Shown in pieces: positions 17,716 to 25,999 of a stretch of DNA of 64,000 nt. Every line of letters begins with the position of its first letter. Position 1 is the first letter of the stretch. The stretch is from Gammaproteobacteria bacterium (GTDB lineage: Bacteria; Pseudomonadota; Gammaproteobacteria; Steroidobacterales; Steroidobacteraceae): positions 66,948 to 130,947 of the forward strand of contig PLUE01000026.1 of the NCBI GenBank assembly GCA_003164785.1, in the 5' to 3' direction. The position numbers and the translations under genes are program-made. The notes beneath the pieces were generated by a model. The model ran no database searches. It was not told the DNA's origin and worked only from the letters and a program-made list of their open reading frames with translations.

Positions 17716-18620
17716 TACTCTTCGCAGGTGTAGCGGATCACCTGCGACGAATTGCTGTCCGGTGCCTTGCCGAGACCGATCAATCCTTCCCCCCGGATCT
17801 GCATGGAATCGCGGCGCACGAAGGCCTCTTCGCCGTCCTTGCCCAACACGAACGTCCCGTTGGTGCTCTGATCGATCAGCATGAATTTATTGCGGTTGAA
17901 CTCGACCCGGGCATGCAATCTCGAGATGAGATTCCCCTTGATGACGAGATCATTCTCCTCGGCGCGACCCATCGTGATGTTCGCGTGCGCATTTTCCACG
18001 AGCACTTCCTGCCCCTGGTAGCGCAGCCGTAACCGCAATCCTTGGTTGCCGCGCTGCCGCGACGTGATGGCGATCGCCGGCACCATGCTGGTGATGTCCT
18101 CGGTCTGCCACAGCACTTCGAACAGCGCTACCTCACTGCTGCGGCCCTTGAGCGTTGCAATATCGATCTGCCGCACGGACGCCCGCCAGTCGCTCGACAG
18201 CTTGTCCACCATGGTGGCTGTGGTGATGATCTGCCCCGCCTTCGCCTGGCTCGTCATGCGGTTCGCGGTGTGCACCGCCGACCCGAACACGTCACGGTTC
18301 TCGAGCACCACCAGCCCATAGTTGCAGCCGATGCGGATGGCCACCGCCTGCTCGTCGACCTTCAGCTGTGGATGCAGCACGATCTGCTTCTGCATCTGGG
18401 CGGCGGCGTTGAGGGCGTCGTCAGCGGTTGGAAAGGTCGACATGACCTCGTCGCCCATGGTCTTGATGACCGTACCGTGGTTCTGCTCCGTCGCGGCGCG
18501 CATCACGTCGACGCAGATCCCCACCATATCGCGCGCGCGCAAGTCGCCGAGCAACTCGTATAGTTTGGTACTACCGACCACATCGGCAAATAGGATCGCG
18601 ACTTCGATTTCTGTACCCAT
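17715..18620 (-). CDS. Class III nucleotide cyclase domain fused to FHA domain
   Basis: 301-residue cytosolic signalling protein. Residues 1-~185 are a class III adenylate/guanylate cyclase homology domain: metal-binding Asp in AILFADVVGSTKL and in TMGDEVMSTF, with the purine-reading Lys in VIKTMGDE and Asp in NRDVFGSAVHTANRM. In the last motif the usual transition-state Asn (VNxAxR) reads His (VHTANR) while the Arg is kept, so activity is uncertain. Residues ~215-301 are an FHA domain (ITMGRAEENDLVI, LISRLHARVEF, STNGTFV), a phosphothreonine reader. Convergent with pckG; no Ser/Thr kinase is nearby. A cAMP role is inference. Confidence 0.85.
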   Translation of the reverse strand: MGTEIEVAILFADVVGSTKLYELLGDLRARDMVGICVDVMRAATEQNHGTVIKTMGDEVMSTFPTADDALNAAAQMQKQIVLHPQLKVDEQAVAIRIGCNYGLVVLENRDVFGSAVHTANRMTSQAKAGQIITTATMVDKLSSDWRASVRQIDIATLKGRSSEVALFEVLWQTEDITSMVPAIAITSRQRGNQGLRLRLRYQGQEVLVENAHANITMGRAEENDLVIKGNLISRLHARVEFNRNKFMLIDQSTNGTFVLGKDGEEAFVRRDSMQIRGEGLIGLGKAPDSNSSQVIRYTCEE

Positions 18621-18666
18621 AGGCCTGCCAAATTATACTTAATGCGACTGGCAGCGCTGTAGGCGA

Positions 18667-19755
18667 TTACGCAGCTAAACCCTGATTGACGAGAGGAATC
18701 GCGGAAAACAGCATTTCCGGGGCGGCGTCCGGCTTGGCGGCGACCTCGGAGAGGAACCGGCGCCAAGCCCGCGCGCCCTCCCGGCCCGCCATCAAGCCAT
18801 GCATGTGCCGGGTCACCGAGTGCAGGCGAATCCCGCGAGCCGCCTGCCGCTTCGCATAAGGGACCATCTGTTCGATGATGTCCAGGGGCTGCGGAATGCG
18901 CCAGTCAGGATTGACGAGCGCCTGCTCCAGCTCGGCGAGGACCTCGGGCCGATGATAGGCCGCCCGGCCCAACATCACGCCATCGAGGCCGCCCCCGACC
19001 TGCGCCGCCGCCACGGCCGACTCAGTAAAGCCGCCATTGATGACGATGGGGAGGTCCGGGCGCTCCGCCTTCAGCCGGTGGGCGTAGTCATACTTGAGCG
19101 GTGGAATCTCCCGGTTCTCCTTGGGCGACAGACCACGACTCACCGTTCCGGCGCGCGCTTGACCGGACGGGCCGCTGCCCAGGCCACCCAAAATGGCCGC
19201 GCGGGCGTGCACGATCAACGCATCGACGCCCGCCGCGACGACCTGCTCGACGAACCCGTTGAAGAACTCGTAGGTATCCTGGTCATTGATGCCGATACGG
19301 CATTTCACCGTGACAGGAATCTTTCCCTGCACCGCGTCACGCATGCGCTGCACACATTCCGCAACCAACGACGGCCTCAGCATCAGGCAGGCGCCGAACG
19401 CCCCGCTCTTGACCCGCTCGCTCGGGCAACCCACGTTGAGATTGATTTCGTCGTAGCCGGCCGCGGCGCCGATGCGCGCCGCGCGGCCGAGCTCCTCCGG
19501 GTCGCTGCCCCCCAGCTGCAGTGCGATCGGATGCTCACGCACGTCATATTCCAGCAGGCGCATGGCGTTGCCGCGCACGATGGCCGCCGAAACGATCATC
19601 TCGGTGTATAGCAAGGCGTGCGGCGCGTAGAGACGGTGCAGCGACCGGCAATGGCGGTCGCTCCAATCCATCATCGGCGCCACGTTGATCCTGCGGTCGA
19701 GGGCCTGGACCGATTTACCACCTTTCACTGCATTTTCCCGCGTATCCATTTGCAT
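18667..19755 (-). CDS. dusA: tRNA-dihydrouridine synthase A with an internal insertion
   Basis: FMN enzyme reducing U20/U20a of tRNA. DusA features: VAPMMDWSDRHCR, GGSDPEELGRAA, catalytic Cys110 in NLNVGCPSERV, VTVKCRIGINDQD, and the DusA-specific GLSPKENREIPPL. Between the conserved IVHARAAI and RGLSPKENR there are about 17 extra residues (GGLGSGPSGQARAGTVS, ~residues 190-206, near 19138-19191); in ordinary DusA the HARKAW and GLSPKENR elements are contiguous. The insertion is in frame and Gly/Ser-rich, as expected of a loop. Length 362 accords with the extra segment. Probably functional, but the loop lies close to the active site. Confidence 0.92.
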   Translation of the reverse strand: MQMDTRENAVKGGKSVQALDRRINVAPMMDWSDRHCRSLHRLYAPHALLYTEMIVSAAIVRGNAMRLLEYDVREHPIALQLGGSDPEELGRAARIGAAAGYDEINLNVGCPSERVKSGAFGACLMLRPSLVAECVQRMRDAVQGKIPVTVKCRIGINDQDTYEFFNGFVEQVVAAGVDALIVHARAAILGGLGSGPSGQARAGTVSRGLSPKENREIPPLKYDYAHRLKAERPDLPIVINGGFTESAVAAAQVGGGLDGVMLGRAAYHRPEVLAELEQALVNPDWRIPQPLDIIEQMVPYAKRQAARGIRLHSVTRHMHGLMAGREGARAWRRFLSEVAAKPDAAPEMLFSAIPLVNQGLAA

Positions 19756-20320
19756 TCCGTATCACCTTCGATCACTTGGCGACCTCATCGACCGCTACGT
19801 CCGGGAGCAGTTTACCCGTAAGCCGTGGGGCCGGTCCAAAACCGCCGACCTGGCGCTATGTACTCCGTCTCCAGTCGAATTGATTGGACCCAGGAAATCG
19901 CTCAGGCATCGGATACTGCGAATTATCCAGCAGCATCAATCCCCAGTACCCAGGCCCGCTTTGAGAACAGCCCCGGCGGAGCACACAGATAGGCTTTTCT
20001 GAACTCTTCCCAGGAATATTGGCGTTGGGTGGTGACGACATCCTCGATGGTGCCGCGGGCCATCACTTGGCAAAGATTGAGTAAATACATGGCTAGGCCG
20101 AGCGTACTGCTCCGCCGGACGCAGAGCATCACGCTGCTCCCAGTGCCGACACCGCCGCGAGCATCGGATCCTCGGCGGCAATCAGCCAGACCTGGATCTG
20201 CCGGCGTAAGTCATTTATTTACATAGAGTTTTGTTCCGACGGACCGGCTGCTCCAGCCTCAGGACCGAGACGCCGATCTTCGTGCTGCAGCCGCGCTGCA
20301 GTCACCATACAATTGCGCCC
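19756..20320. other. 565-bp region without a clear gene; possible frameshifted remnant
   Basis: On the minus strand one reading (20132-19923) gives MYLLNLCQVMARGTIEDV ... SWEEFRKAYLCAPPGLFSKRAW and stops; a second frame (20041-19856) continues the same place with YWGLMLLDNSQYPMPERFPG. The two halves together look more protein-like than either alone, suggesting a small gene broken by a frameshift, but I recognise no family. The rest (promoter side of the SDR gene and of dusA) shows nothing clear. Confidence 0.3.
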
Positions 20321-21859
20321 ATGAATCAGCCTAGCCCCGCTCTCGACACCCTTCTTTCCGACGATGATCTGCGCGCCTGCGCGCGTGCGCTGCGCGCCAT
20401 CGAGGCCGATCGCTCGCATCTCACGCGCCTCAATCAGGAGCAGCGTCGCGAACTGCTGATGCTCGCAGGCCTCATCGCCAAACCCGAAGGTCACGAGCTC
20501 GTCAAGATGAGGAAGGCATTCCGTCGGGCCGAGCGAGAGATCACGAAACAACACGACCGCAAGGTGCTCGAGACGGCGGGGCTGCGGGTGCAACGGCATT
20601 CCCCCGTGTATGCACCTCTCTGGGTCGAACCGCCCAGAATCGAAGGCGTCGATGAGCGGCCCGAATTGCACCGGGAGCTCACCTGCTATGTGTGCAAGCA
20701 ACCTTTCGTCAAGATGCATCGCTACTACGACTCGCTGTGCGACGCCTGCGGCGACTTCAATTACGCCAAGCGCGAACAAACCGCCGATCTGACCGGTCAT
20801 TACGCGCTCGTCACCGGCGCCCGGGTCAAGATCGGCTTTCAGGCCTCGCTCAAATTGCTGCGCGCCGGTGCGCATGTCATCGTCACCACGCGCTTTCCGG
20901 TGGATGCCGCGGACCGGTATTCGAAGGAGCCTGATTTTCCCGCGTTTCGCGAGCGGCTGCAGATCCATGGACTCGATCTGCGGCATACACCGAGCGTCGA
21001 GATTTTCACCCGGTTCCTGACCGAAAGATTGCCGCGGCTCGATTACATTCTCAATAACGCATGCCAGACGGTGCGCCGGCCCGCAGGATTCTTTCAACAT
21101 CTGCTGACCCGCGAGGACCAAGCGATCACCGCGCTACCGGAGCCTTGGCGGGGGCTGCTCGCGAGTCACGACGATCTGCGCCGGACCCTCGACACGTCCC
21201 AGCCGCACGATGCCGGCGCGCTGGTGACGTCGGCCGCGCAGTGGCACGGCGAGGGACTGCTCCACAGCGCCGCCCTCTCCCAGCGCCGCTATCTCGACGA
21301 GGACTTTCGCGACGGCGAGTCGCTGTTTCCCGCGGATCGTTACGATGAGGACCGGCAGCAGGTCGATCTGCGCGGGATCAACAGCTGGAGGCTGCGCATG
21401 CACGAGGTCGAGACGCCGGAGCTTCTCGAGGTGCAGCTCATCAATGCCATCGCACCCTACATCCTCAATGCCCGCCTCAAACCGCTCATGCTGCGCACGG
21501 CCGGCCGCCACAAACACGTGGTCAACGTGAGCGCGGTGGAAGGCCAGTTCTATCGCGCCACCAAGACGGAGAAGCACCCGCACACCAACATGGCGAAGGC
21601 GGCGCTCAACATGATGACGCGGACCAGCGCGCCCGACTTCGTGAAGGATGGGATACACATGAACGCCGTCGACACCGGCTGGGTGACCGACGAGGATCCG
21701 GCGGTCCACGCGGCCCGCAAAGCCGAGCTCGGCTTCGCCCCGCCGCTCGACATCATCGACGGCGCGGCGCGGATCGTCGATCCGATCTTCGCAGGACAGC
21801 TCACGGGCACCCACGTCTGGGGCCACTTTCTGAAGGATTACAAGCCGGCGCGTTGGTGA
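20321..21859 (+). CDS. Zinc-ribbon-containing SDR-family oxidoreductase
   Basis: 512-residue protein from the ATG at 20321. Residues ~1-110 are charged and helical; ~122-148 hold two CxxC pairs (CYVCK ... CDACGD), a probable zinc ribbon; then a Rossmann fold starts at YALVTGARVKIGFQ. The cofactor loop TGxxxGxG reads TGARVKIG, losing the middle Gly, yet NNAC (the NNAG position) is kept. The active-site helix reads VSAVEGQFYRATK ... NMAKAALNMM: the Lys of NMAK fits the SDR catalytic Lys, but the residue four before it is Thr, not Tyr; the YRATK motif lies upstream instead. Substrate unknown. No co-directional partner closer than 237 bp. Confidence 0.75.
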   Translation: MNQPSPALDTLLSDDDLRACARALRAIEADRSHLTRLNQEQRRELLMLAGLIAKPEGHELVKMRKAFRRAEREITKQHDRKVLETAGLRVQRHSPVYAPLWVEPPRIEGVDERPELHRELTCYVCKQPFVKMHRYYDSLCDACGDFNYAKREQTADLTGHYALVTGARVKIGFQASLKLLRAGAHVIVTTRFPVDAADRYSKEPDFPAFRERLQIHGLDLRHTPSVEIFTRFLTERLPRLDYILNNACQTVRRPAGFFQHLLTREDQAITALPEPWRGLLASHDDLRRTLDTSQPHDAGALVTSAAQWHGEGLLHSAALSQRRYLDEDFRDGESLFPADRYDEDRQQVDLRGINSWRLRMHEVETPELLEVQLINAIAPYILNARLKPLMLRTAGRHKHVVNVSAVEGQFYRATKTEKHPHTNMAKAALNMMTRTSAPDFVKDGIHMNAVDTGWVTDEDPAVHAARKAELGFAPPLDIIDGAARIVDPIFAGQLTGTHVWGHFLKDYKPARW

Positions 21860-22096
21860 CGCGCGGCGCATCGCGGTTTGGATTTCGCGGACGCCCTGCA
21901 TTGGTGTTGCAGTCCGGCTTGCGGTCAATTCATCAGCTTCGATGATCGGCGGTTCGTCAGGCGCGCTCGTCGCATGAAGCTCGACCCCGCAGTCGTGCTG
22001 CCAGGGGCTTGGGGGCCCCGCCGGTTTCGCCTCCCCGCACCGGGACGATCCGCCTATAATCGATCCAATCAATTGGCTTGAACGGGGAGAGTGCCG

Positions 22097-23158
22097 ATGT
22101 TTTCGCGCAATGGTATGGCTTTGGCCTTGATCGTGCTGTCACCGGCACCCGGCTACGCCGCAGCAGGCTATCAGGTGTTCGTCACCAACGAGAAATCGGG
22201 GGATGTCACCGTGATCGACGGCGGCGAGAACAAGGTGATCGCCACGATCCCGGTCGGCAAGCGGCCGCGCGGCATTCACGTCAGTCCCGACGGCAAGACG
22301 GTCTACGTCGCGGTCAGCGGCACGCCGGTGGGCGGGCCGCCGGAATTGGATGCGAAAGGCAACCCGATTCTGAAGAAGAACACCGATGACGACGACGATG
22401 CGAACGCGGACAAATCGGCGGACGGCATCGCCGTCGTGGATGTCGCGGCCGACACGCTCATCCGCAAGATTGCGGCGGGCTCGGATCCCGAAGAGTTCGC
22501 GCTCAGCAAGGACGGCACGCGGATCTACATCTCCAACGAGGATACGAAGTCGGCGACGGTGATCGACATCGCCGCGCAGAAGCTGGAACACATCATCCCG
22601 GTGGGCCAGGAGCCCGAAGGCGTCACGACCACGCCGAACGGTAAATTCTTTTATGTCACCTGCGAAGCGGGTGGCGACGTGTTCGCCGTCGACACCACCA
22701 GCTTTACGGCGGTGGCGCATTTCAAGGTGGAAGGCCGTCCCCGCAGCATCGACTTCCTCCCGGACGGCAGCATCGGTTTCGTGCCGTCGGAGTCCGTGGG
22801 CCAGGTGAACGTGATCGACACCGCGCAAAACAAGGTCTTGAAAACTCTGACGCTGCCCACCGGTTCGCGTCCGATGCGCGTGCGCGTCGCGCCGGACGGC
22901 AAGAAACTCTACGTCAGCAATGGCCGGGCGGGCACCATCTCGGTGATCGACAGCCACAGTTATGAACTGGTCGACACCATCAAAGTGGGGCCTCGCCCGT
23001 GGGGCCTCGTGATCTCCCCCGACGGCAGGTACCTTTACGCCGCCAACGGCCCGTCCAACGATGTGTCGGTGGTGGACCTCGCATCGAACAAGGAAGTCAC
23101 CCGAATCAAGGCGGGCACCAGCCCATGGGGTCTGGTCATCGTCCCCAAGGGGAAGTAG
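22097..23158 (+). CDS. Exported YVTN-type beta-propeller protein
   Basis: Seven-bladed YncE-like beta-propeller of 353 residues. Start at 22097 (MFSRNGMALALIVLSPAPGY) has GGGGAGA six bases upstream; the annotated GTG two codons earlier is less favourable. A signal peptide precedes AAGYQVFVTNEKSGDVTVID. The repeated blades carry the pattern PRGIHVSPDGKTVYVA, PEEFALSKDGTRIYIS, PWGLVISPDGRYLYAAN. Between blades 1 and 2 there is an acidic insert NTDDDDDANADKSAD, which could bind calcium. Such propellers accompany PQQ/cytochrome oxidations; the next gene, facing it, encodes a cytochrome. Exact role unknown. Confidence 0.82.
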   Translation: MFSRNGMALALIVLSPAPGYAAAGYQVFVTNEKSGDVTVIDGGENKVIATIPVGKRPRGIHVSPDGKTVYVAVSGTPVGGPPELDAKGNPILKKNTDDDDDANADKSADGIAVVDVAADTLIRKIAAGSDPEEFALSKDGTRIYISNEDTKSATVIDIAAQKLEHIIPVGQEPEGVTTTPNGKFFYVTCEAGGDVFAVDTTSFTAVAHFKVEGRPRSIDFLPDGSIGFVPSESVGQVNVIDTAQNKVLKTLTLPTGSRPMRVRVAPDGKKLYVSNGRAGTISVIDSHSYELVDTIKVGPRPWGLVISPDGRYLYAANGPSNDVSVVDLASNKEVTRIKAGTSPWGLVIVPKGK

Positions 23159-23185
23159 ACGCAGACCCGGTGGCCGCCCGAGGAC

Positions 23186-24547
23186 CTACTGGCCGACGAC
23201 GAAGACCTCCTGGGCAATGATGCTGCGCGTGAAGCCCTCCTTGTAGGCGCGCGTGCGGATAACGGTGGGCGCCCCCAGCTTGATGGGCTTGCCATAAACG
23301 GGGTCCGCGGTGCCGGGCACACTGCCGTCCAATGTGTAATGGATCTCCGCGCCAGGCTCCGGCTCCGCCAGCGTCACCTCGATCGGCTGCGCAAACGTGC
23401 CGCCACTCGGCGCGATCGACGGCGGCGCCAGAACGTCCTTCCCCGGCATGCTCATGATCCACTGACGCATCAATTCCACGCCGCCCTGATCGATGGTGTT
23501 GCGCGCGAGCGGCGGCATGCGGATGTCGCCGGTCGTGTCGATGCGCATGAAGGCGATCGAACGCCAGATGTCGTGGGGCGCAACGATCCGCGGCCGATCG
23601 ATGCCCTGATCGATCAACACCGATCCATTGACGATTTCCTGCTTGTCGAGAGGCGTGCTGAACCGCGCGTCAAAGTTGGCGACGGTACCGCCCGGTTGAT
23701 GGCAATGTGAGCAGTTCGCATCCATGTACGATCGCGCCCGATCTTCCAGGCTTCGCGAGGTATCGTTCGCCACCGCAAGTTTGCCGAACGTCGCCAGATC
23801 CGTCTCCTTGAACGAGGACGAGAAGAGACCGAGGTGGTTCCAGACCCGGAGTTCGTTGTCGGTCACACCGGATGGGTAGCTGAAAGGATGATTCATCTGG
23901 CGCGTCTTCACACCGAGCACACCGCCGGCTCTCGCGTTATGACAGGTGAGGCAATCCTGCCGGCTCGGGTAGTACCACGGCTGGCTGTGGACCTCTCCTG
24001 CCGCGTCGGTCATCGACACCTCCTCGGTCACGCCCGCACTCAATAAATCCGCATCCCCATGGTCCGGTCGCCACTTGTAGTCCACGCCATACACGCCGCC
24101 CTGATCGTCCACCACCAACAGGCGGGTTTCCAGCCGCCGCTTGGCGTCTGGATTCCGAGCGTCCGTTGAGAGCTCGAAGGTCTTCACGAAAACGGTGCCA
24201 GGTGGAAATTTCCACTCTCCGGTCGGGGAGAACTGCACCTTGTCGTTGGGGATGGCGACCCAGCGGGTCTTGAAGGCGCCGTCCGACCAGAACGCGACGA
24301 TGAGATCGTAGGGAATCAAGCCGGCCGCGGGGGTCAAAGTGCGAAGGTCCTTGAAGGCCCCGGTCTGCGACAACAGCAGCGGCATGGCGCCGCCGGCGCG
24401 GTGCGGCATGCGCAAATAGGCGGTTGGGGCCACCCGCGAGGGGATACCGTACGCTGTCGCGCCCTCGGTGCCTTCGCCGTGGCCGACCGCCGAAGCCGCC
24501 AGCGACAGCGCCGCCGCGAATGACAGAATCGAGCGATAAACCGACAT
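23186..24547 (-). CDS. Periplasmic di-haem c-type cytochrome (SO2930-like) with C-terminal CHB_HEX_C-type domain
   Basis: Exported electron-transfer protein of about 453 residues. Signal peptide MSVYRSILSFAAALSLAASA; ATG at 24547 is used although a TTG two codons upstream has better spacing to AAGGGG. Two haem-attachment motifs are seen: CLTCHN (with ARAGGVLGVKTRQMNHP) and CSHCHQPGG, with candidate axial Met residues later (IRMPPLARN). The N-terminal part VAFWSDGAFKTRWVAIP is typical of the SO2930 family. Residues ~370-450 (PEPGAEIHYTLDGSVP) resemble the chitobiase C-terminal Ig-like domain, usually a carbohydrate- or surface-binding module. Converges on the beta-propeller gene 27 bp away. 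Redox partner unknown. Confidence 0.82.
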   Translation of the reverse strand: MSVYRSILSFAAALSLAASAVGHGEGTEGATAYGIPSRVAPTAYLRMPHRAGGAMPLLLSQTGAFKDLRTLTPAAGLIPYDLIVAFWSDGAFKTRWVAIPNDKVQFSPTGEWKFPPGTVFVKTFELSTDARNPDAKRRLETRLLVVDDQGGVYGVDYKWRPDHGDADLLSAGVTEEVSMTDAAGEVHSQPWYYPSRQDCLTCHNARAGGVLGVKTRQMNHPFSYPSGVTDNELRVWNHLGLFSSSFKETDLATFGKLAVANDTSRSLEDRARSYMDANCSHCHQPGGTVANFDARFSTPLDKQEIVNGSVLIDQGIDRPRIVAPHDIWRSIAFMRIDTTGDIRMPPLARNTIDQGGVELMRQWIMSMPGKDVLAPPSIAPSGGTFAQPIEVTLAEPEPGAEIHYTLDGSVPGTADPVYGKPIKLGAPTVIRTRAYKEGFTRSIIAQEVFVVGQ

Positions 24548-24565
24548 CTTCAATTTCAGGCCCCT

Positions 24566-25654
24566 TCAGAATCCAAGCGACAGCTGCGGGGTCGCCGGCG
24601 TCGGCGGACGGAACAGATCCGTCGCCAGGTCGTGGCGATCGCTGGAATCCTTGAAGCCAAGCTTTCGGCTCGCCAGTTCGAAGCGCGTACGAAGCAGCTC
24701 GGCGTAGGGTCCCGTCCCCCGCATGCGAACCCCGAATTGCGAATCATAGTCCTTACCGCCCCGGGTTTGGTTGATGAGCGACATGACATGCTTCGCGCGG
24801 TCCGGGTAATGCTCCGTCAACCACTCACGAAACAGGATTTTGACTTCATGGGGCAGCCGCAGCAGCACGTAGCTCGCGCAGCTGGCCCCCGCTTCCCGCG
24901 ACGCCGCCAGTATGTCCTCCATTTCATGATCCGTGATGGCCGGAATCACCGGTGCCACCATGACGCCGACGGGAACCCCCGCCGCTGCCAGCTGTTGGAT
25001 GACCCGCAGACGGGCCTGTGGCGATGCCGTGCGGGGCTCGAGAGTGCGTTTGATGTCGTTCGTGAGCGACGTGACGCTCACCATGACTGAGACCAATCTG
25101 TCCCGGGCAAGTTCCGCCAACAGGTCGATGTCGCGCAGGATCAGCGCGCTCTTGGTGATCACGGTCACGGGATGGCGGCAACGAGCCAGGACCGACAGAA
25201 TGCCGCGCGTGATTTCGAGCCGCTTCTCGAGCGGTTGATAGCCGTCGGTGTTGATGCCCAGAGCGATCGGTTTACAGACGTAGCGCGGTTTGGCGAGCTC
25301 CGCCTCGAGCAGGCTGACCGCGTTGTCCTTGTAGAACAGCTTGGTTTCGAAGTCGAGGCCGGGCGAGAGCCCCAGATAGGAATGACTCGGGCGCGCGAAA
25401 CAATAGACGCAGGCGTGACTGCACCCGCGGTAGGGGTTGATCGACAGGTCGAATCCGACATCCGGCGAATCGTTGGAGGTGATGACGCTGCGCGCGCGGT
25501 CGGGGAGCACCGTTTCGTTGACGCTGTCGGGCACCTCGTCCTGGTACCAGCCATCGTCGACCGGCTCGAGGGTCTTCGAGTCGAATCGCCCGGCCAGGTT
25601 GGACAAAGCGCCCCGGCCCTTGAAATGCTGGTGACCAATGAAGCGGCGAGCCAT
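24566..25654 (-). CDS. PA0069-family radical SAM protein
   Basis: 362-residue iron-sulfur enzyme of the spore-photoproduct-lyase-like radical SAM group. The [4Fe-4S] cysteines are in YRGCSHACVYCFARPSH (CxxxCxxC). Family features include SVNETVLPDRARSVITSN before the cluster, GINTDGYQPLEKRLEITR, and TSLTNDIKRTLEPRTASP. Its reaction is not established; the relation to spore photoproduct lyase suggests nucleic-acid repair. It lies next to a UdgX gene with a DUF72 remnant between, all leftward, consistent with a DNA-repair neighbourhood (inference). Confidence 0.87.
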   Translation of the reverse strand: MARRFIGHQHFKGRGALSNLAGRFDSKTLEPVDDGWYQDEVPDSVNETVLPDRARSVITSNDSPDVGFDLSINPYRGCSHACVYCFARPSHSYLGLSPGLDFETKLFYKDNAVSLLEAELAKPRYVCKPIALGINTDGYQPLEKRLEITRGILSVLARCRHPVTVITKSALILRDIDLLAELARDRLVSVMVSVTSLTNDIKRTLEPRTASPQARLRVIQQLAAAGVPVGVMVAPVIPAITDHEMEDILAASREAGASCASYVLLRLPHEVKILFREWLTEHYPDRAKHVMSLINQTRGGKDYDSQFGVRMRGTGPYAELLRTRFELASRKLGFKDSSDRHDLATDLFRPPTPATPQLSLGF

Positions 25655-25663
25655 GAGACGACT

Positions 25664-25997
25664 CTACGCGGTGTCCGCTCGGAGGTAAATCCAGTACTCG
25701 GGGGCCCGTGGTACTGTATGAATTAGCGCGCCACCCGCAACTTCCTGGCCAAGGTCTGCGCATCGAACGGCGCGCGTAAACTGGATGAAGGAGGGAACGA
25801 GGAAGCTCTCATGTCGGATTTCGATGGCGTGCCGCAATCGACGGTTCGCGTCGATCGCGAGACGGACGCGTCCCTTCATGAAAGGGTCTCGCCTGCGCGC
25901 CAGCACCGCGGCGGCCGCGAAATCGCGGGGCAACAGGTCGAGGAAATTGCGCATAGCGCCAGCCGGATATTCCGATTCGGATCCGGATGGCGGCCAC
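25664..25997 (-). pseudogene. DUF72 protein remnant (internal deletion and frameshift)
   Basis: The DUF72 N terminus is readable as AAIRIRIGISGWRYA from 25997, but the sequence then jumps, in a different frame, to a mid-protein segment LDLLPRDFAAAAVLARRRD and AIDANRRLRHAIEIRHESF (25954-25664), and ends in unrelated residues. Full DUF72 proteins are about 250-300 residues; here some 90 residues between the two blocks and most of the C terminus are missing. DUF72 is TIM-barrel-like, function unknown. Clearly not a working gene. Confidence 0.8.
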
Positions 25998-25999
25998 GC

